Positions 54,112 through 63,194 of a stretch of DNA of 64,000 nt are shown here, piece by piece; position 1 is the first letter of the stretch, and each line of letters starts with the position of its first letter. Under the pieces are notes generated by a model. The model was not told the DNA's origin and searched no databases. It saw only the letters and a program-made list of their open reading frames with translations. Source of the DNA: Veillonella seminalis. Its GTDB lineage: Bacteria > Bacillota > Negativicutes > Veillonellales > Veillonellaceae. The position numbers and the translations under genes are program-made. The stretch spans positions 62,001-126,000 of the forward strand of contig NZ_RQUZ01000005.1 in the NCBI RefSeq assembly GCF_003992065.1. The letters run 5' to 3'.

Positions 54112-55077
54112 ATGAATTCATTACGAGTTGTATTTATGGGGACACCTGATTTTGCCGTACCTACGTTAGAGGCTTTGATTAAGGGCCCTCATGAAGTAGT
54201 GGATGTCTTTTGTCAGCCTGATAAACAAAAAGGACGCGGTAAGAAGGTACAAATGCCACCGGTTAAGGAGTGTGCTTTAGCAGCAGAACTTACTGTATAT
54301 CAGCCGGAAACGTTACGTGATGAGGCGACGGAAACGCTTCTTCGTTCGTTGGCTCCGGATGTAATTATTGTAGTGGCTTACGGTAAGATTTTACCGCCTT
54401 GGCTCATTCGTTTGCCGAAATACGGCTGTATTAATGTACATGCCTCATTGTTGCCTAAATATCGCGGGGCGGCGCCGATTCATTGGGCCATATTAAACGG
54501 TGATACCCATACGGGGGTGACTATCATGCAAATGGATGACGGTCTTGATACGGGTGATATTTTGGATGTAGTAAAAACCGACATTAAAGACGGCGAAACG
54601 ACAGGTGAATTATTTGATCGTTTAGCTGTCATGGGCGGTGAAGTGATCAATGAAATTTTGGCTAAAGCAGAAGCCGGTGAATTACAGCCGGTAGCGCAAG
54701 ATGATGACAAAGCTTCGCATACTACGAAAATCACTAAAGAAATGGGCGCTATTGATTGGCAAAACAGCGCTGTTAATTTGGTCAATCAGATTCGAGGTCT
54801 CAATCCGGCACCCGGTTGCTTTACGTTTTTAGACGGCAAGCGTCTTAAAATTTGGCAGGCAAAGGCTTTGAACGAAGCTGACATGAAGGGGGAAAACTTG
54901 TCGTTAAATACGGCGGCAGGTACAATTTTAGCGGTAGGCGAACAAGATTTTACGGTTGCTACCGGTGAGGGAGCATTACGAGTTTTTGAAGTTCAGCCGG
55001 ATAATAAGAAACGCATGACGGCTGGCGATTTTTGTCGTGGTCACCAAGTAAAGGCAGGACTCATTTTCAATGCGTAA
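54112..55077 (+). CDS. fmt: Methionyl-tRNA formyltransferase
   Basis: 321 residues. Formylates initiator Met-tRNA using 10-formyltetrahydrofolate. FMGTPDFAVPTLEAL at the N terminus, NVHASLLPKYRGAAPIHWAI near residue 108, and a C-terminal domain. The def-fmt pair handles the formyl group at both ends. It overlaps the DUF116 gene by 8 bases. Confidence 0.96.
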   Translation: MNSLRVVFMGTPDFAVPTLEALIKGPHEVVDVFCQPDKQKGRGKKVQMPPVKECALAAELTVYQPETLRDEATETLLRSLAPDVIIVVAYGKILPPWLIRLPKYGCINVHASLLPKYRGAAPIHWAILNGDTHTGVTIMQMDDGLDTGDILDVVKTDIKDGETTGELFDRLAVMGGEVINEILAKAEAGELQPVAQDDDKASHTTKITKEMGAIDWQNSAVNLVNQIRGLNPAPGCFTFLDGKRLKIWQAKALNEADMKGENLSLNTAAGTILAVGEQDFTVATGEGALRVFEVQPDNKKRMTAGDFCRGHQVKAGLIFNA

Positions 55078-55852
55078 TCAAGAACAAAATGAACATCCCG
55101 TATTGGGACGTTACCCTTTATATTTTAAATTGACCTTTGCTGTGTTTGCCGCTATTACGCTCATTTGGGCTGCTCTGGCCTATTTATTATGGCCCGGCTT
55201 ACACCGCTTGGGATTGCCCATTGCATATGGTGTGGAAGTACTTCTCGGTATTTTCCCGTTACTTTGCTGGATTATGTGGGGCAGTATGCTCTTGGCATCA
55301 ACCAATCACTGGCGGATTCATCCTATTTGGCTCCGCATCAGTAATCGTTGGTTATATGCTTTTTTTCCGTTGGTAATATTGGCGGGCAAAACAGTAGGGG
55401 CCTCCAAGGATAAGGTCAGTCAATCTTTGATTGATTTAATCAATCATTTGGTAGAATTAAATCTCTATAAAGTACCGGCCGATCGTTTGCTTTTGCTCAC
55501 ACCGCATTGTTTGCAAAAGAGCGACTGTGTTCATAAAGTGACTACCGATGTACACAACTGCAAGCGTTGCGGTCGTTGTCAGGTAGGTACTTTATTGGAT
55601 ATTGCAGATACCTACGGTTGTAAATTTGTGGTAGTAACGGGCGGTACACTGGCTCGTTTGATGATAAAAAATATTCGACCGAAAGCCATTGTCGCCATTG
55701 CGTGTGAACGAGATTTGGTGAGCGGTATGAATGATGTATTTCCGATTCCCGTAGTCGGCGTGCTCAATGAACGCCCTTGCGGTCCATGTTGCAATACACG
55801 GGTTGATACGGATCGGATTAAAGAAGTTATGGAGAAATTAATCAATGGATAA
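55070..55852 (+). CDS. DUF116 family membrane protein, cysteine-rich
   Basis: 260 residues. Two hydrophobic spans (about residues 20-42 and 51-74) and perhaps a third (101-116), then a cytoplasmic DUF116 domain. That domain carries many cysteines in clusters: HCLQKSDC, NCKRCGRC, one in ACERD, and RPCGPCC. Cluster spacing suggests an iron-sulfur centre or a zinc site; this is inference. Function is unknown. It overlaps fmt by 8 bases and rsmB by 8 bases, a position I recall as recurring in Clostridia and Negativicutes. Confidence 0.82.
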   Translation: MRNQEQNEHPVLGRYPLYFKLTFAVFAAITLIWAALAYLLWPGLHRLGLPIAYGVEVLLGIFPLLCWIMWGSMLLASTNHWRIHPIWLRISNRWLYAFFPLVILAGKTVGASKDKVSQSLIDLINHLVELNLYKVPADRLLLLTPHCLQKSDCVHKVTTDVHNCKRCGRCQVGTLLDIADTYGCKFVVVTGGTLARLMIKNIRPKAIVAIACERDLVSGMNDVFPIPVVGVLNERPCGPCCNTRVDTDRIKEVMEKLING

Positions 55853-57194
55853 AGGAACAGCACAAGTTAATATTCGCCGTCTGGCGGTGCAAGCTTTATT
55901 GCAGATTAATCGTGACGGCGCTTATGCCAATATCGTGTTGCAACAGATGCTGACTGAGCATAAGTTAAGCGATATTGATCGCCGTTTTTTCACGGAACTT
56001 GTATACGGTGTTGTACGACGCCGCAATTATTTGGATGCTATCATTGCGGCTTTGGCAAAACGGCCGCTTCGTAAGTTATCGTCTATTGTTGTAGAAATAT
56101 TACGTTTAGGGCTGTATCAGCTTATTTATATGGATAAGGTGCCGGACAGTGCGGCGGTTAATGAAAGTGTAAAATTGGCTAAAAAAATGGCTCGCGGCTT
56201 GGATGGTTTTGTAAATGGTGTGCTTCGCAACTTTTTGCGGAATCGTGACAGCTACAGCATTGATGAACTGGCTAAGAATGAAGTGGAACGACTGGCCTAT
56301 ATTTATAATCAGCCGGTTTGGTTGTTGGATCTTTGGCTTAAAACATACGGCGAGACCGAGACAATCGGACTTTGTACGTGGTTTAATGAACGGCCTCGTT
56401 TGACGGCTCGTATCAATACATTAAAAACTTCGGTTGCCGACGGTATGTCGGCTCTTGAAAAAGCCGGCTGGCTAGCGGAAGCTACCGGTAAATTGCCGGA
56501 AGCCGTACACATTACCCATCATACGGGTTCGCTCGAAAGTGCACCAATCGTTAAAGCTGGTTTGATTACCTTTACCGATGAAGCATCTATGGCGGTGGCT
56601 TATGTGGTGGATCCCAAACCGGGCGAGAAAGTGCTCGACTGCTGTGCCGCACCTGGCGGTAAAACTATGCATTTAGCGGCTCGCATGAATAATGAAGGCC
56701 AGATAGTGGCTGATGATATTCATGAGCATAAATTGGGCCTTATGGAAGCTAATGCAAAACGCTTAGGGGTGACGATTGCGGATTTTAATCTGCAGGATGC
56801 TACCAAATTGCCGCAAACGTGGTACAATCAATTTGACAAGGTATTAGTTGATGCCCCTTGTTCGGGACTCGGCATTTTACAACGCAAGCTTGATATGCGT
56901 TGGCATAAAACGCCGGAGTCTTTGACCGAATTGCCAAAGTTGCAGCAACAGATTATTGAAACTGCCGCTAAGACGGTTAAACCCGGCGGTGTATTGGTAT
57001 ATTCTACCTGCACTATTAATCGGGCTGAAAATGAAGGTGTTGTTGAAGCATTTTTGAAAGCGAATGACAACTTTGAATTGGAGGATGCTTCTTCCTTTTT
57101 GCCGTTTGAAACGGAAGGCCCTATGGTTACTTTATGGCCCCATCGTGATGAGATGGACGGGTTTTTCATTGCCCGTTTGCGCAAAGCTTTATAA
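55845..57194 (+). CDS. rsmB: 16S rRNA (cytosine967-C5)-methyltransferase RsmB
   Basis: 449 residues. N-terminal NusB-like domain (about 10-150, FFTELVYGVVRR), then a SAM-binding RsmB/Nop fold with CCAAPGGKTMHLA near residue 265, and DAPCSGLGILQRK near 335. The two catalytic cysteines are in the PCSGLG and STCTI segments. It overlaps DUF116 by 8 bases. The gap after it, 165 bases, is A/T-rich with no ORF. Confidence 0.95.
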   Translation: MDKGTAQVNIRRLAVQALLQINRDGAYANIVLQQMLTEHKLSDIDRRFFTELVYGVVRRRNYLDAIIAALAKRPLRKLSSIVVEILRLGLYQLIYMDKVPDSAAVNESVKLAKKMARGLDGFVNGVLRNFLRNRDSYSIDELAKNEVERLAYIYNQPVWLLDLWLKTYGETETIGLCTWFNERPRLTARINTLKTSVADGMSALEKAGWLAEATGKLPEAVHITHHTGSLESAPIVKAGLITFTDEASMAVAYVVDPKPGEKVLDCCAAPGGKTMHLAARMNNEGQIVADDIHEHKLGLMEANAKRLGVTIADFNLQDATKLPQTWYNQFDKVLVDAPCSGLGILQRKLDMRWHKTPESLTELPKLQQQIIETAAKTVKPGGVLVYSTCTINRAENEGVVEAFLKANDNFELEDASSFLPFETEGPMVTLWPHRDEMDGFFIARLRKAL

Positions 57195-57359
57195 AAAATT
57201 TACTTGAAATTTATAGATTTTAAAAGGACTTTATAGGGAATATAGCTAATATATATATGATACGGGTTTATTTCGTATTTTATATTGGTAACTCTATAGA
57301 CTTCGACTCATTTTGTTGAAACTTCAAAATTATTGATTTCATCGAATAAGGATAAAACT

Positions 57360-58400
57360 ATGATAGAATTATTAGGTAAGAACCTGACCGAACTGCAGGC
57401 TGTTATTACGGAGGCAAAATTTCCTCGTTTTAGAGCCAAGCAAATAATGGATTATATATATAAGCGCTACATATTTGACTTTGATGCCATGCAACAATTG
57501 CCCGGTGATTTGCGCGAGTGGTTAAAAGCCAATTGCGTTATCTCCGTTCCTAAAGTAATTACAGAGAAAACGGCACCGGACGGCTTAACTAAGAAACTGT
57601 TATTGGAAATGGCTGACGGCAATCGTGTAGAAACAGTACTTATGAAGCAGCAGTACGGCAATTCCGTATGCGTGTCCTCGCAAGTAGGCTGTGCCATGGG
57701 CTGTATTTTCTGTGCTTCTACGACCGATGGTTTATATCGCAATTTGGAAACTCATGAAATTGTGGCTCAAGTGTTATTATTCGGTGCTCTTTTAAAAGAA
57801 CGTATCCATTCAATTGTGGTTATGGGTGCCGGCGAACCGCTTCAGAATTATACGAACACAATTAATGCATTACGTTTGTTACATGAAAAAGAAGCGTTTG
57901 ATATCGGTTATCGCCGTATGACGTTATCTACTTGCGGTGTAGTTGAAAATATTTATCTCTTGGCTGATGAAGGAATTCCGATTACCTTGGCCTTGAGTTT
58001 ACATGCACCGAATGATACGATTCGACGTGAAATTATGCCGATTGGCGCACATTATGCTTTGGCTGATGTATTGGCGGCGGTCAAAACCTATTATGAAAAA
58101 ACAGATCGTCGTGTAACATTTGAATATATTTTGATTGACGGTGTTAATTCATCGATTGATAATGCTCATGAATTGGGAGCTTTGGTTAAATCGTTCCCGA
58201 ATTGTAATGTCAATTTAATTCCTGTTAACGGTAATGAACATATTAAGTTATTTAAACCTTCCCGTCGTCAGACGGAAGCGTTTAGAAACATCGTCGCATC
58301 GTACGGAGTATCCGTAACGGTGCGCAAAGAGATGGGCGATGCTATTCAAGCCGCTTGCGGCCAGTTGAAAATCCAACAGGCTAAAAAAGAAGCGGAGTAA
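57360..58400 (+). CDS. rlmN: 23S rRNA/tRNA adenine-C2 methyltransferase RlmN
   Basis: 346 residues from ATG 57360 (AAGGA 7 bases upstream; the in-frame start at 57333 has no such site). Radical SAM enzyme methylating A2503 of 23S rRNA and A37 of some tRNAs. The 4Fe-4S motif is CAMGCIFC near residue 107, and the catalytic cysteines are those of TLSTCGV and of AACGQL near the end. GMGEPL in this family reads GAGEPL here (residue 158). Confidence 0.95.
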   Translation: MIELLGKNLTELQAVITEAKFPRFRAKQIMDYIYKRYIFDFDAMQQLPGDLREWLKANCVISVPKVITEKTAPDGLTKKLLLEMADGNRVETVLMKQQYGNSVCVSSQVGCAMGCIFCASTTDGLYRNLETHEIVAQVLLFGALLKERIHSIVVMGAGEPLQNYTNTINALRLLHEKEAFDIGYRRMTLSTCGVVENIYLLADEGIPITLALSLHAPNDTIRREIMPIGAHYALADVLAAVKTYYEKTDRRVTFEYILIDGVNSSIDNAHELGALVKSFPNCNVNLIPVNGNEHIKLFKPSRRQTEAFRNIVASYGVSVTVRKEMGDAIQAACGQLKIQQAKKEAE

Positions 58401-58426
58401 TAGGCATCACATGCAAAGGAGGCCCT

Positions 58427-59128
58427 ATGAAGAGTATAGGCATGAGTAAAATCGGTTTGGTGCGACAACGCAACGAAGATCGGTTTTATATTGGAGATTC
58501 CTTTTGTATTGTCACTGACGGTATGGGTGGCTACAAAGGCGGCGAAATTGCCAGTACCATGGTAGTTGATACGCTGGCTGCCGATATGCAGCGTTGGCAA
58601 GATGTATCGGCTGATGCATTGCGCCAAGCTGTAGCAAAAGCAAATATGGCTGTCTATGATTGGGTGAAAACAACACCCGCTCTGGAAGGCATGGGGACGA
58701 CCGCTGTTGTCGCATATGTGACAGGTTCCGATTTATATTGGGCCAATGTAGGGGATAGCCGTCTATATGTTTTTCACGAGGATCGACTGACTCAAATCAG
58801 TACAGACCATTCCATGGTTCAAGCTTTATATGAAGCCGGTGAATTAAAAGCGGATGATATGTTACAGCATCCGCAACGCAATGTATTGACCCGTGCCGTC
58901 GGTGTGGGTCCCGTTGTCGATATTGATGCCGGTGTATATAAAGTAATGCCGGGTGACAGAATACTACTGTGTTCTGACGGTCTCACCGGTTATATTGAGC
59001 AAGCTGTCATCGAAGAGGCCTTTCGTAAGGAAGCGAAAGACGAACGCTTGATTGAAGATTTGATGACCTTGGTTTACGATCAAGGAGCTCGCGATAATGT
59101 AACCATAGTTATTGGTACCATTGACTAG
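58427..59128 (+). CDS. stp: PP2C-type Ser/Thr protein phosphatase (Stp/PrpC)
   Basis: 233 residues, cytoplasmic, the usual length. Metal-ligand motifs are RNEDRF near residue 15, TDGMGGYKGG near 28, GDSRLYVF near 107, SDGLTGYI near 187, and RDNVTIV at the end. It reverses phosphorylation by the kinase encoded 15 bases downstream. Confidence 0.95.
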   Translation: MKSIGMSKIGLVRQRNEDRFYIGDSFCIVTDGMGGYKGGEIASTMVVDTLAADMQRWQDVSADALRQAVAKANMAVYDWVKTTPALEGMGTTAVVAYVTGSDLYWANVGDSRLYVFHEDRLTQISTDHSMVQALYEAGELKADDMLQHPQRNVLTRAVGVGPVVDIDAGVYKVMPGDRILLCSDGLTGYIEQAVIEEAFRKEAKDERLIEDLMTLVYDQGARDNVTIVIGTID

Positions 59129-59143
59129 GAAAGAGGTGAGATC

Positions 59144-61078
59144 ATGAAAGAAACGGCAACTAAGTTACAAGGATTAATTCTTGATAATCGCTATAAAATT
59201 ATATCCAAAATCGGTGTCGGCGGTATGGCTGATGTTTTCAAAGGTGAAGACACTCTATTAGGCCGACCGGTGGCGGTAAAAATATTACATTCCAATTTTG
59301 CCGGAGATGACGATTTTGTGGCACGTTTTAAACGTGAGGCACAAGCGGCCGGTAAATTGAGTCATCCAAACATTGTCAGTATGTACGATGTAGGTTTTGA
59401 CCAAGGCTATCACTATATTGTGATGGAGTACATCGAAGGGGAAACCTTAAAAGAATATATTACGCGTCATGAACGCTTATCTATTGATAATGCGGTAAAA
59501 TTTACTATCGCTATTGCCGAAGGTCTTGAACACGCCCATGCCATGGGAATCGTGCATTGTGATATTAAACCGCATAATGTGCTCATTACCAAACAAGGAC
59601 GCATTAAAGTGACCGACTTTGGTATCGCTCGTGCTATGAATGCGGGTACCACCATGATGTATACGAATTCGATTATGGGCTCCGCTCACTATTTATCGCC
59701 GGAACAGGCCAGCGGTAAACCGGTTAACGGCAGTACCGATATTTATTCGTTAGGAGCGGTTCTCTATGAAATGCTCACCGGTCGTGTACCGTATGAAGGG
59801 GAAACACCAATCAGTGTAGCATTGAAACATGTTCGTGAACGTTTGATTCCGCCGACGCGTTATAATCCGAGTATTCCGACTTTATTGGAAGCGGCTGTAA
59901 TTAAAGCACTCGCGAAACGACCGGAAGACCGCTTCAGCAATATTACGGAAATGATTGCGGCGCTGCGTATGTCGCAAGGTTTTGTCAACAGCAACAGCGG
60001 TCGTCGGGCTCCGCATGATTTCGGTACCCAGGTAATGACACCGGTACCGGAAACATCATATGGTGAACCTGATGAAGAGGACGAAGTATATTACGGTGGG
60101 GAAACCCAGCCGGAAGGTTGGATGGCTAAACTCAGCCGTTTACCGCAAAAATATATTTTGTTAGGTGCTTTTATCGTTTTCTTATTGGCTTTCGTGTGGG
60201 CCTTCTTGAGCTTCGGTAATTTCTGGAGTAATGCAACCGTAGATGTACCGAATGTCGTGGGCAAACAGGTAATCGTGGCTAAGCATATTTTGGAAGATAA
60301 TCATCTCCGTGTTTCTGTAAGTGAAGTATCCAATCCGGACGTGCCAGCAGGCCAAGTTATTTCACAGAGTCCCGAAGCCAATGAACAGGTTAAGGAACAA
60401 CGAACCGTTCATTTGGTGGTAAGTAAAGGTGTGGGCGACATTACCATGCCGGACATTACAGGTATGACGCTCGATCAGGCTCGTACAAGACTTAAGAGTT
60501 TAGGCTTGGTTATCGGTAAGATAACAACAGCATCCGATGACAGTAAAGAAGATGGTGTTATTTTGATGCAATCACCTCCGGGCGATTCCAAAGTAACTAA
60601 GGGTGCCACCGTTGATGTAACGGTAAACCGTGTGAAGAGTAAGAAAGTGGAATTACCTAATTTGGTAGGTATGACCGTTAAAGACGCGAAAGACGCATTG
60701 ACTTCGCTCGGTCTTAATGTAGGGGCTATCAGCGGTGCCGGTGACGATACGGCTGTTATTACTCAACAAAGTCCTGAAGCAGGCAGTTCTCTTGATGCCA
60801 ATACATCGGTTGCGTTGACGGCGGAAGCTAAGAAAACAACACCGGCTTCCAATAACTCCGGTAACAATGTAACTAAAGGTACAGTTGATATTACGGTGCC
60901 GTCAGGTAAAGCTAACCAGGCGGTTCGAATTGTTGTCAGTGATGACAGCGGATCCCGTACGGTATTTGACGGTACTGCACAGCCGGGTGAACGTATTGTT
61001 AAAGATGTATCAGGTACGGGCCGAGTACAGATTCAAGTATATTTAAACGGTGCATTAGTACAAGATCAAACATTATAG
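59144..61078 (+). CDS. prkC: PASTA-domain Ser/Thr kinase PrkC/StkP type
   Basis: 644 residues. Cytoplasmic kinase domain (1 to about 275): catalytic Lys46 in VAVKIL, Asp140 in HCDIKPHN (an HCD rather than HRD form), DFG at 158-160. One membrane span (about 336-358), then three PASTA repeats starting near residues 367, 433 and 502 (each with V/MPD or PN start), and a C-terminal beta-rich domain of about 65 residues. PASTA domains bind muropeptide or lipid II fragments, so the kinase senses the wall. The stop is TAG. Confidence 0.95.
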   Translation: MKETATKLQGLILDNRYKIISKIGVGGMADVFKGEDTLLGRPVAVKILHSNFAGDDDFVARFKREAQAAGKLSHPNIVSMYDVGFDQGYHYIVMEYIEGETLKEYITRHERLSIDNAVKFTIAIAEGLEHAHAMGIVHCDIKPHNVLITKQGRIKVTDFGIARAMNAGTTMMYTNSIMGSAHYLSPEQASGKPVNGSTDIYSLGAVLYEMLTGRVPYEGETPISVALKHVRERLIPPTRYNPSIPTLLEAAVIKALAKRPEDRFSNITEMIAALRMSQGFVNSNSGRRAPHDFGTQVMTPVPETSYGEPDEEDEVYYGGETQPEGWMAKLSRLPQKYILLGAFIVFLLAFVWAFLSFGNFWSNATVDVPNVVGKQVIVAKHILEDNHLRVSVSEVSNPDVPAGQVISQSPEANEQVKEQRTVHLVVSKGVGDITMPDITGMTLDQARTRLKSLGLVIGKITTASDDSKEDGVILMQSPPGDSKVTKGATVDVTVNRVKSKKVELPNLVGMTVKDAKDALTSLGLNVGAISGAGDDTAVITQQSPEAGSSLDANTSVALTAEAKKTTPASNNSGNNVTKGTVDITVPSGKANQAVRIVVSDDSGSRTVFDGTAQPGERIVKDVSGTGRVQIQVYLNGALVQDQTL

Positions 61079-61085
61079 GAGGAAT

Positions 61086-61946
61086 ATGAAAACAGGCATT
61101 GTAATAAAAAATATGAATGGTTATTTTTACGTACAAGATGAACATGGTGAGATTCACGAATGTAAGGTGCGCGGTCGTTTAAAACAGGGGCGCTATTCTT
61201 TGCTGGTGGGCGATCGCGTAAGTTTTGACCCGGCCGGAACAATTGAAGCCATTATGACGCGCCATAATCAGCTGAAACGACCTCATGTGGCGAATCTTGA
61301 TCAGGTTATTTTGGTAGTAGCGGCTCATGAGCCGGATATTAACGAATTATTGCTTAATAAATTAATCATTATGATTGAACATGCCGATATTCCTTTAGTA
61401 CTTTGTATTAATAAATGTGACCTTCGTGATGAGAACATCGCTTCATTGGCAGAGATATATCGCCAAATCGGCTATACGGTCATTGAAACATCGACTCGAA
61501 CCGGTGAGGGGCTCGACATACTGCGAGAACAACTGCATCATAAGGTCAGTGCCTTTGCCGGTCCGTCCGGTGTAGGTAAAAGCAGTCTTTTAAATGCGAT
61601 TGAACCGTCCTTCGCTTTTCAAACCGGTGAGGTAAGTGATAAAATAAAAAGAGGACGTCATACCACACGACATGCATCGCTGTACAGTTTGGATGATGAC
61701 TCCTTTATTATGGATACACCCGGATTTAGTGCCATTGATTTCAGTGAGATTTCCGAGGAACGATTGCCATCGCTTTATCCGGAATTTTTAGCGGCTGAAT
61801 CAGGTTGTAAGTTCAGTCCCTGCTATCATGAGCATGAACCTGTATGCGGCGTTAAGGATGCCGTAGCAGATGGTCGGATAAGGACGGGGCGCTATGAATC
61901 GTATTTAGTCATTCGCGAAGAAATTCGCAGTCAAAGGAAATGGTGA
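61086..61946 (+). CDS. rsgA: Ribosome small-subunit GTPase RsgA
   Basis: 286 residues. Circularly permuted GTPase that checks maturation of the 30S subunit. N-terminal OB fold, G4 INKCD near residue 108, then G1 GPSGVGKSS near 159, G3 DTPGF near 212, and a C-terminal zinc site with the C-H-C pattern CKFSPC, YHEHEP and VCGV. It follows prkC at 7 bases. Confidence 0.95.
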   Translation: MKTGIVIKNMNGYFYVQDEHGEIHECKVRGRLKQGRYSLLVGDRVSFDPAGTIEAIMTRHNQLKRPHVANLDQVILVVAAHEPDINELLLNKLIIMIEHADIPLVLCINKCDLRDENIASLAEIYRQIGYTVIETSTRTGEGLDILREQLHHKVSAFAGPSGVGKSSLLNAIEPSFAFQTGEVSDKIKRGRHTTRHASLYSLDDDSFIMDTPGFSAIDFSEISEERLPSLYPEFLAAESGCKFSPCYHEHEPVCGVKDAVADGRIRTGRYESYLVIREEIRSQRKW

Positions 61947-61950
61947 AATT

Positions 61951-62598
61951 ATGGTAAAGATTGCCCCTTCTATGTTGTCCGCAGATTTTGCGCGCTTGCA
62001 GGAAGAAATTAAAAGTATTGAATTAAATGGTGGCGATTTATTACATATCGATATTATGGACGGTCATTTTGTGCCTAATCTTACTTTTGGTGCGCCGGTA
62101 ATTAAAGCGTTGCGCAAACATACCGTTTTGCCGTTTGATGTGCATTTAATGGTAACGAATCCGGAAGATTATGTAAAAACATTCGCCGATATCGGTACAG
62201 AATATTTTACGTTTCATGCAGAAGCGACACCGCACATGCATCGCTTGGTGCAAGAAATCAAAGCCAATGGCATGAAGGCCGGTATTTCGTTGAATCCGTC
62301 TACACCGGTAGCTATGCTTGAGGATATTGCTGCTGATTTGGATATGATTCTAATTATGAGTGTTAATCCGGGCTTTGGCGGTCAATCTTTCATTCCTCAT
62401 TCCATTCGCAAGGTAAAAAAAGCGAAAGCTTTACTTGCTTATTATGAAAATACAAAGGCTGTCGTGGAAGTTGACGGCGGTGTAAACTTAGAAACGGCTC
62501 CACTCGTGCGTGAAGCGGGCGCTGATATTTTAGTGGCCGGTTCAGCTGTATTTGGTGCGAATGATCGCAGCGAAATGATTCGCTCTTTGCGAGGTTAA
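61951..62598 (+). CDS. rpe: Ribulose-phosphate 3-epimerase
   Basis: 215 residues, TIM barrel. Pentose phosphate enzyme. IAPSMLSADFA at the N terminus, HIDIMDGHFVPNLTFG near 32, MSVNPGFGGQSFIP near 140, and VDGGVN near 175. With the split transketolase upstream, the window has two pentose phosphate steps. Starts 4 bases after rsgA. Confidence 0.96.
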   Translation: MVKIAPSMLSADFARLQEEIKSIELNGGDLLHIDIMDGHFVPNLTFGAPVIKALRKHTVLPFDVHLMVTNPEDYVKTFADIGTEYFTFHAEATPHMHRLVQEIKANGMKAGISLNPSTPVAMLEDIAADLDMILIMSVNPGFGGQSFIPHSIRKVKKAKALLAYYENTKAVVEVDGGVNLETAPLVREAGADILVAGSAVFGANDRSEMIRSLRG

Positions 62599-62602
62599 TT
62601 GT

Positions 62603-62634
62603 AAAGCTCCTGCTTGTCAGGAGCTTTTTCTTTG
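62603..62634 (+). terminator. Terminator after rpe
   Basis: A 10-bp stem, AAAGCTCCTG and CAGGAGCTTT, with a 5-base loop and a T-rich tail (TTTTTCTTTG). Confidence 0.9.
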
Positions 62635-62710
62635 AAATTAGTGAAGAGAAAACATTGCTATAGAAATAAAACTCATTTATAGTCTTGTTTGAGCGAGGAT
62701 ATAACAAAGC

Positions 62711-63073
62711 ATGAAATTGGGAACAGATATTATTGAAATAGAACGAATCGAGACAGCTGTAGCAAAAAAGGCATTTGCCAAACGTGTCTTTACAACTCAC
62801 GAGCTTTCCTATGCGATAAGTCGGGGAAAACAAAGAGCGGCTTCGCTGGCCGGTATATATGCGGCTAAAGAGGCCTTTGTAAAGGCTTTGGGAATCGGCT
62901 TTCGCCAAGGAACATTCCAGGATATTGAGGTTTGTCGCGATGATTTGGGAGCTCCCTTTATACGTTTAAGCGGTGTTTTCAACGATATATTTCGTAAGGG
63001 AGGCTTTACAACGATTGAAGTATCAATCAGTCATTGCCGCCTTTATGCGGTTGCTACCGTAATTTTAGCATAG
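62711..63073 (+). CDS. acpS: Holo-[acyl-carrier-protein] synthase AcpS
   Basis: 120 residues. Moves 4'-phosphopantetheine from CoA to acyl carrier protein. Motifs: GTDIIEIERIE at residue 4 and AAKEAFVKALG near 56. Follows rpe after 112 bases including its terminator. The next gene, nnr, lies in the same direction, a common pairing. Confidence 0.94.
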   Translation: MKLGTDIIEIERIETAVAKKAFAKRVFTTHELSYAISRGKQRAASLAGIYAAKEAFVKALGIGFRQGTFQDIEVCRDDLGAPFIRLSGVFNDIFRKGGFTTIEVSISHCRLYAVATVILA

Positions 63074-63194
63074 TATAGTATCACTTAATTGTGGTGGCAG
63101 ATAGTGTTTTAACCCGTTTATAGTAAGCGGTGTTATAGACTGTCGGTTATATAACAGACCGGCAAACTTTTATTTTATGTAGAAAGGAGCTACT

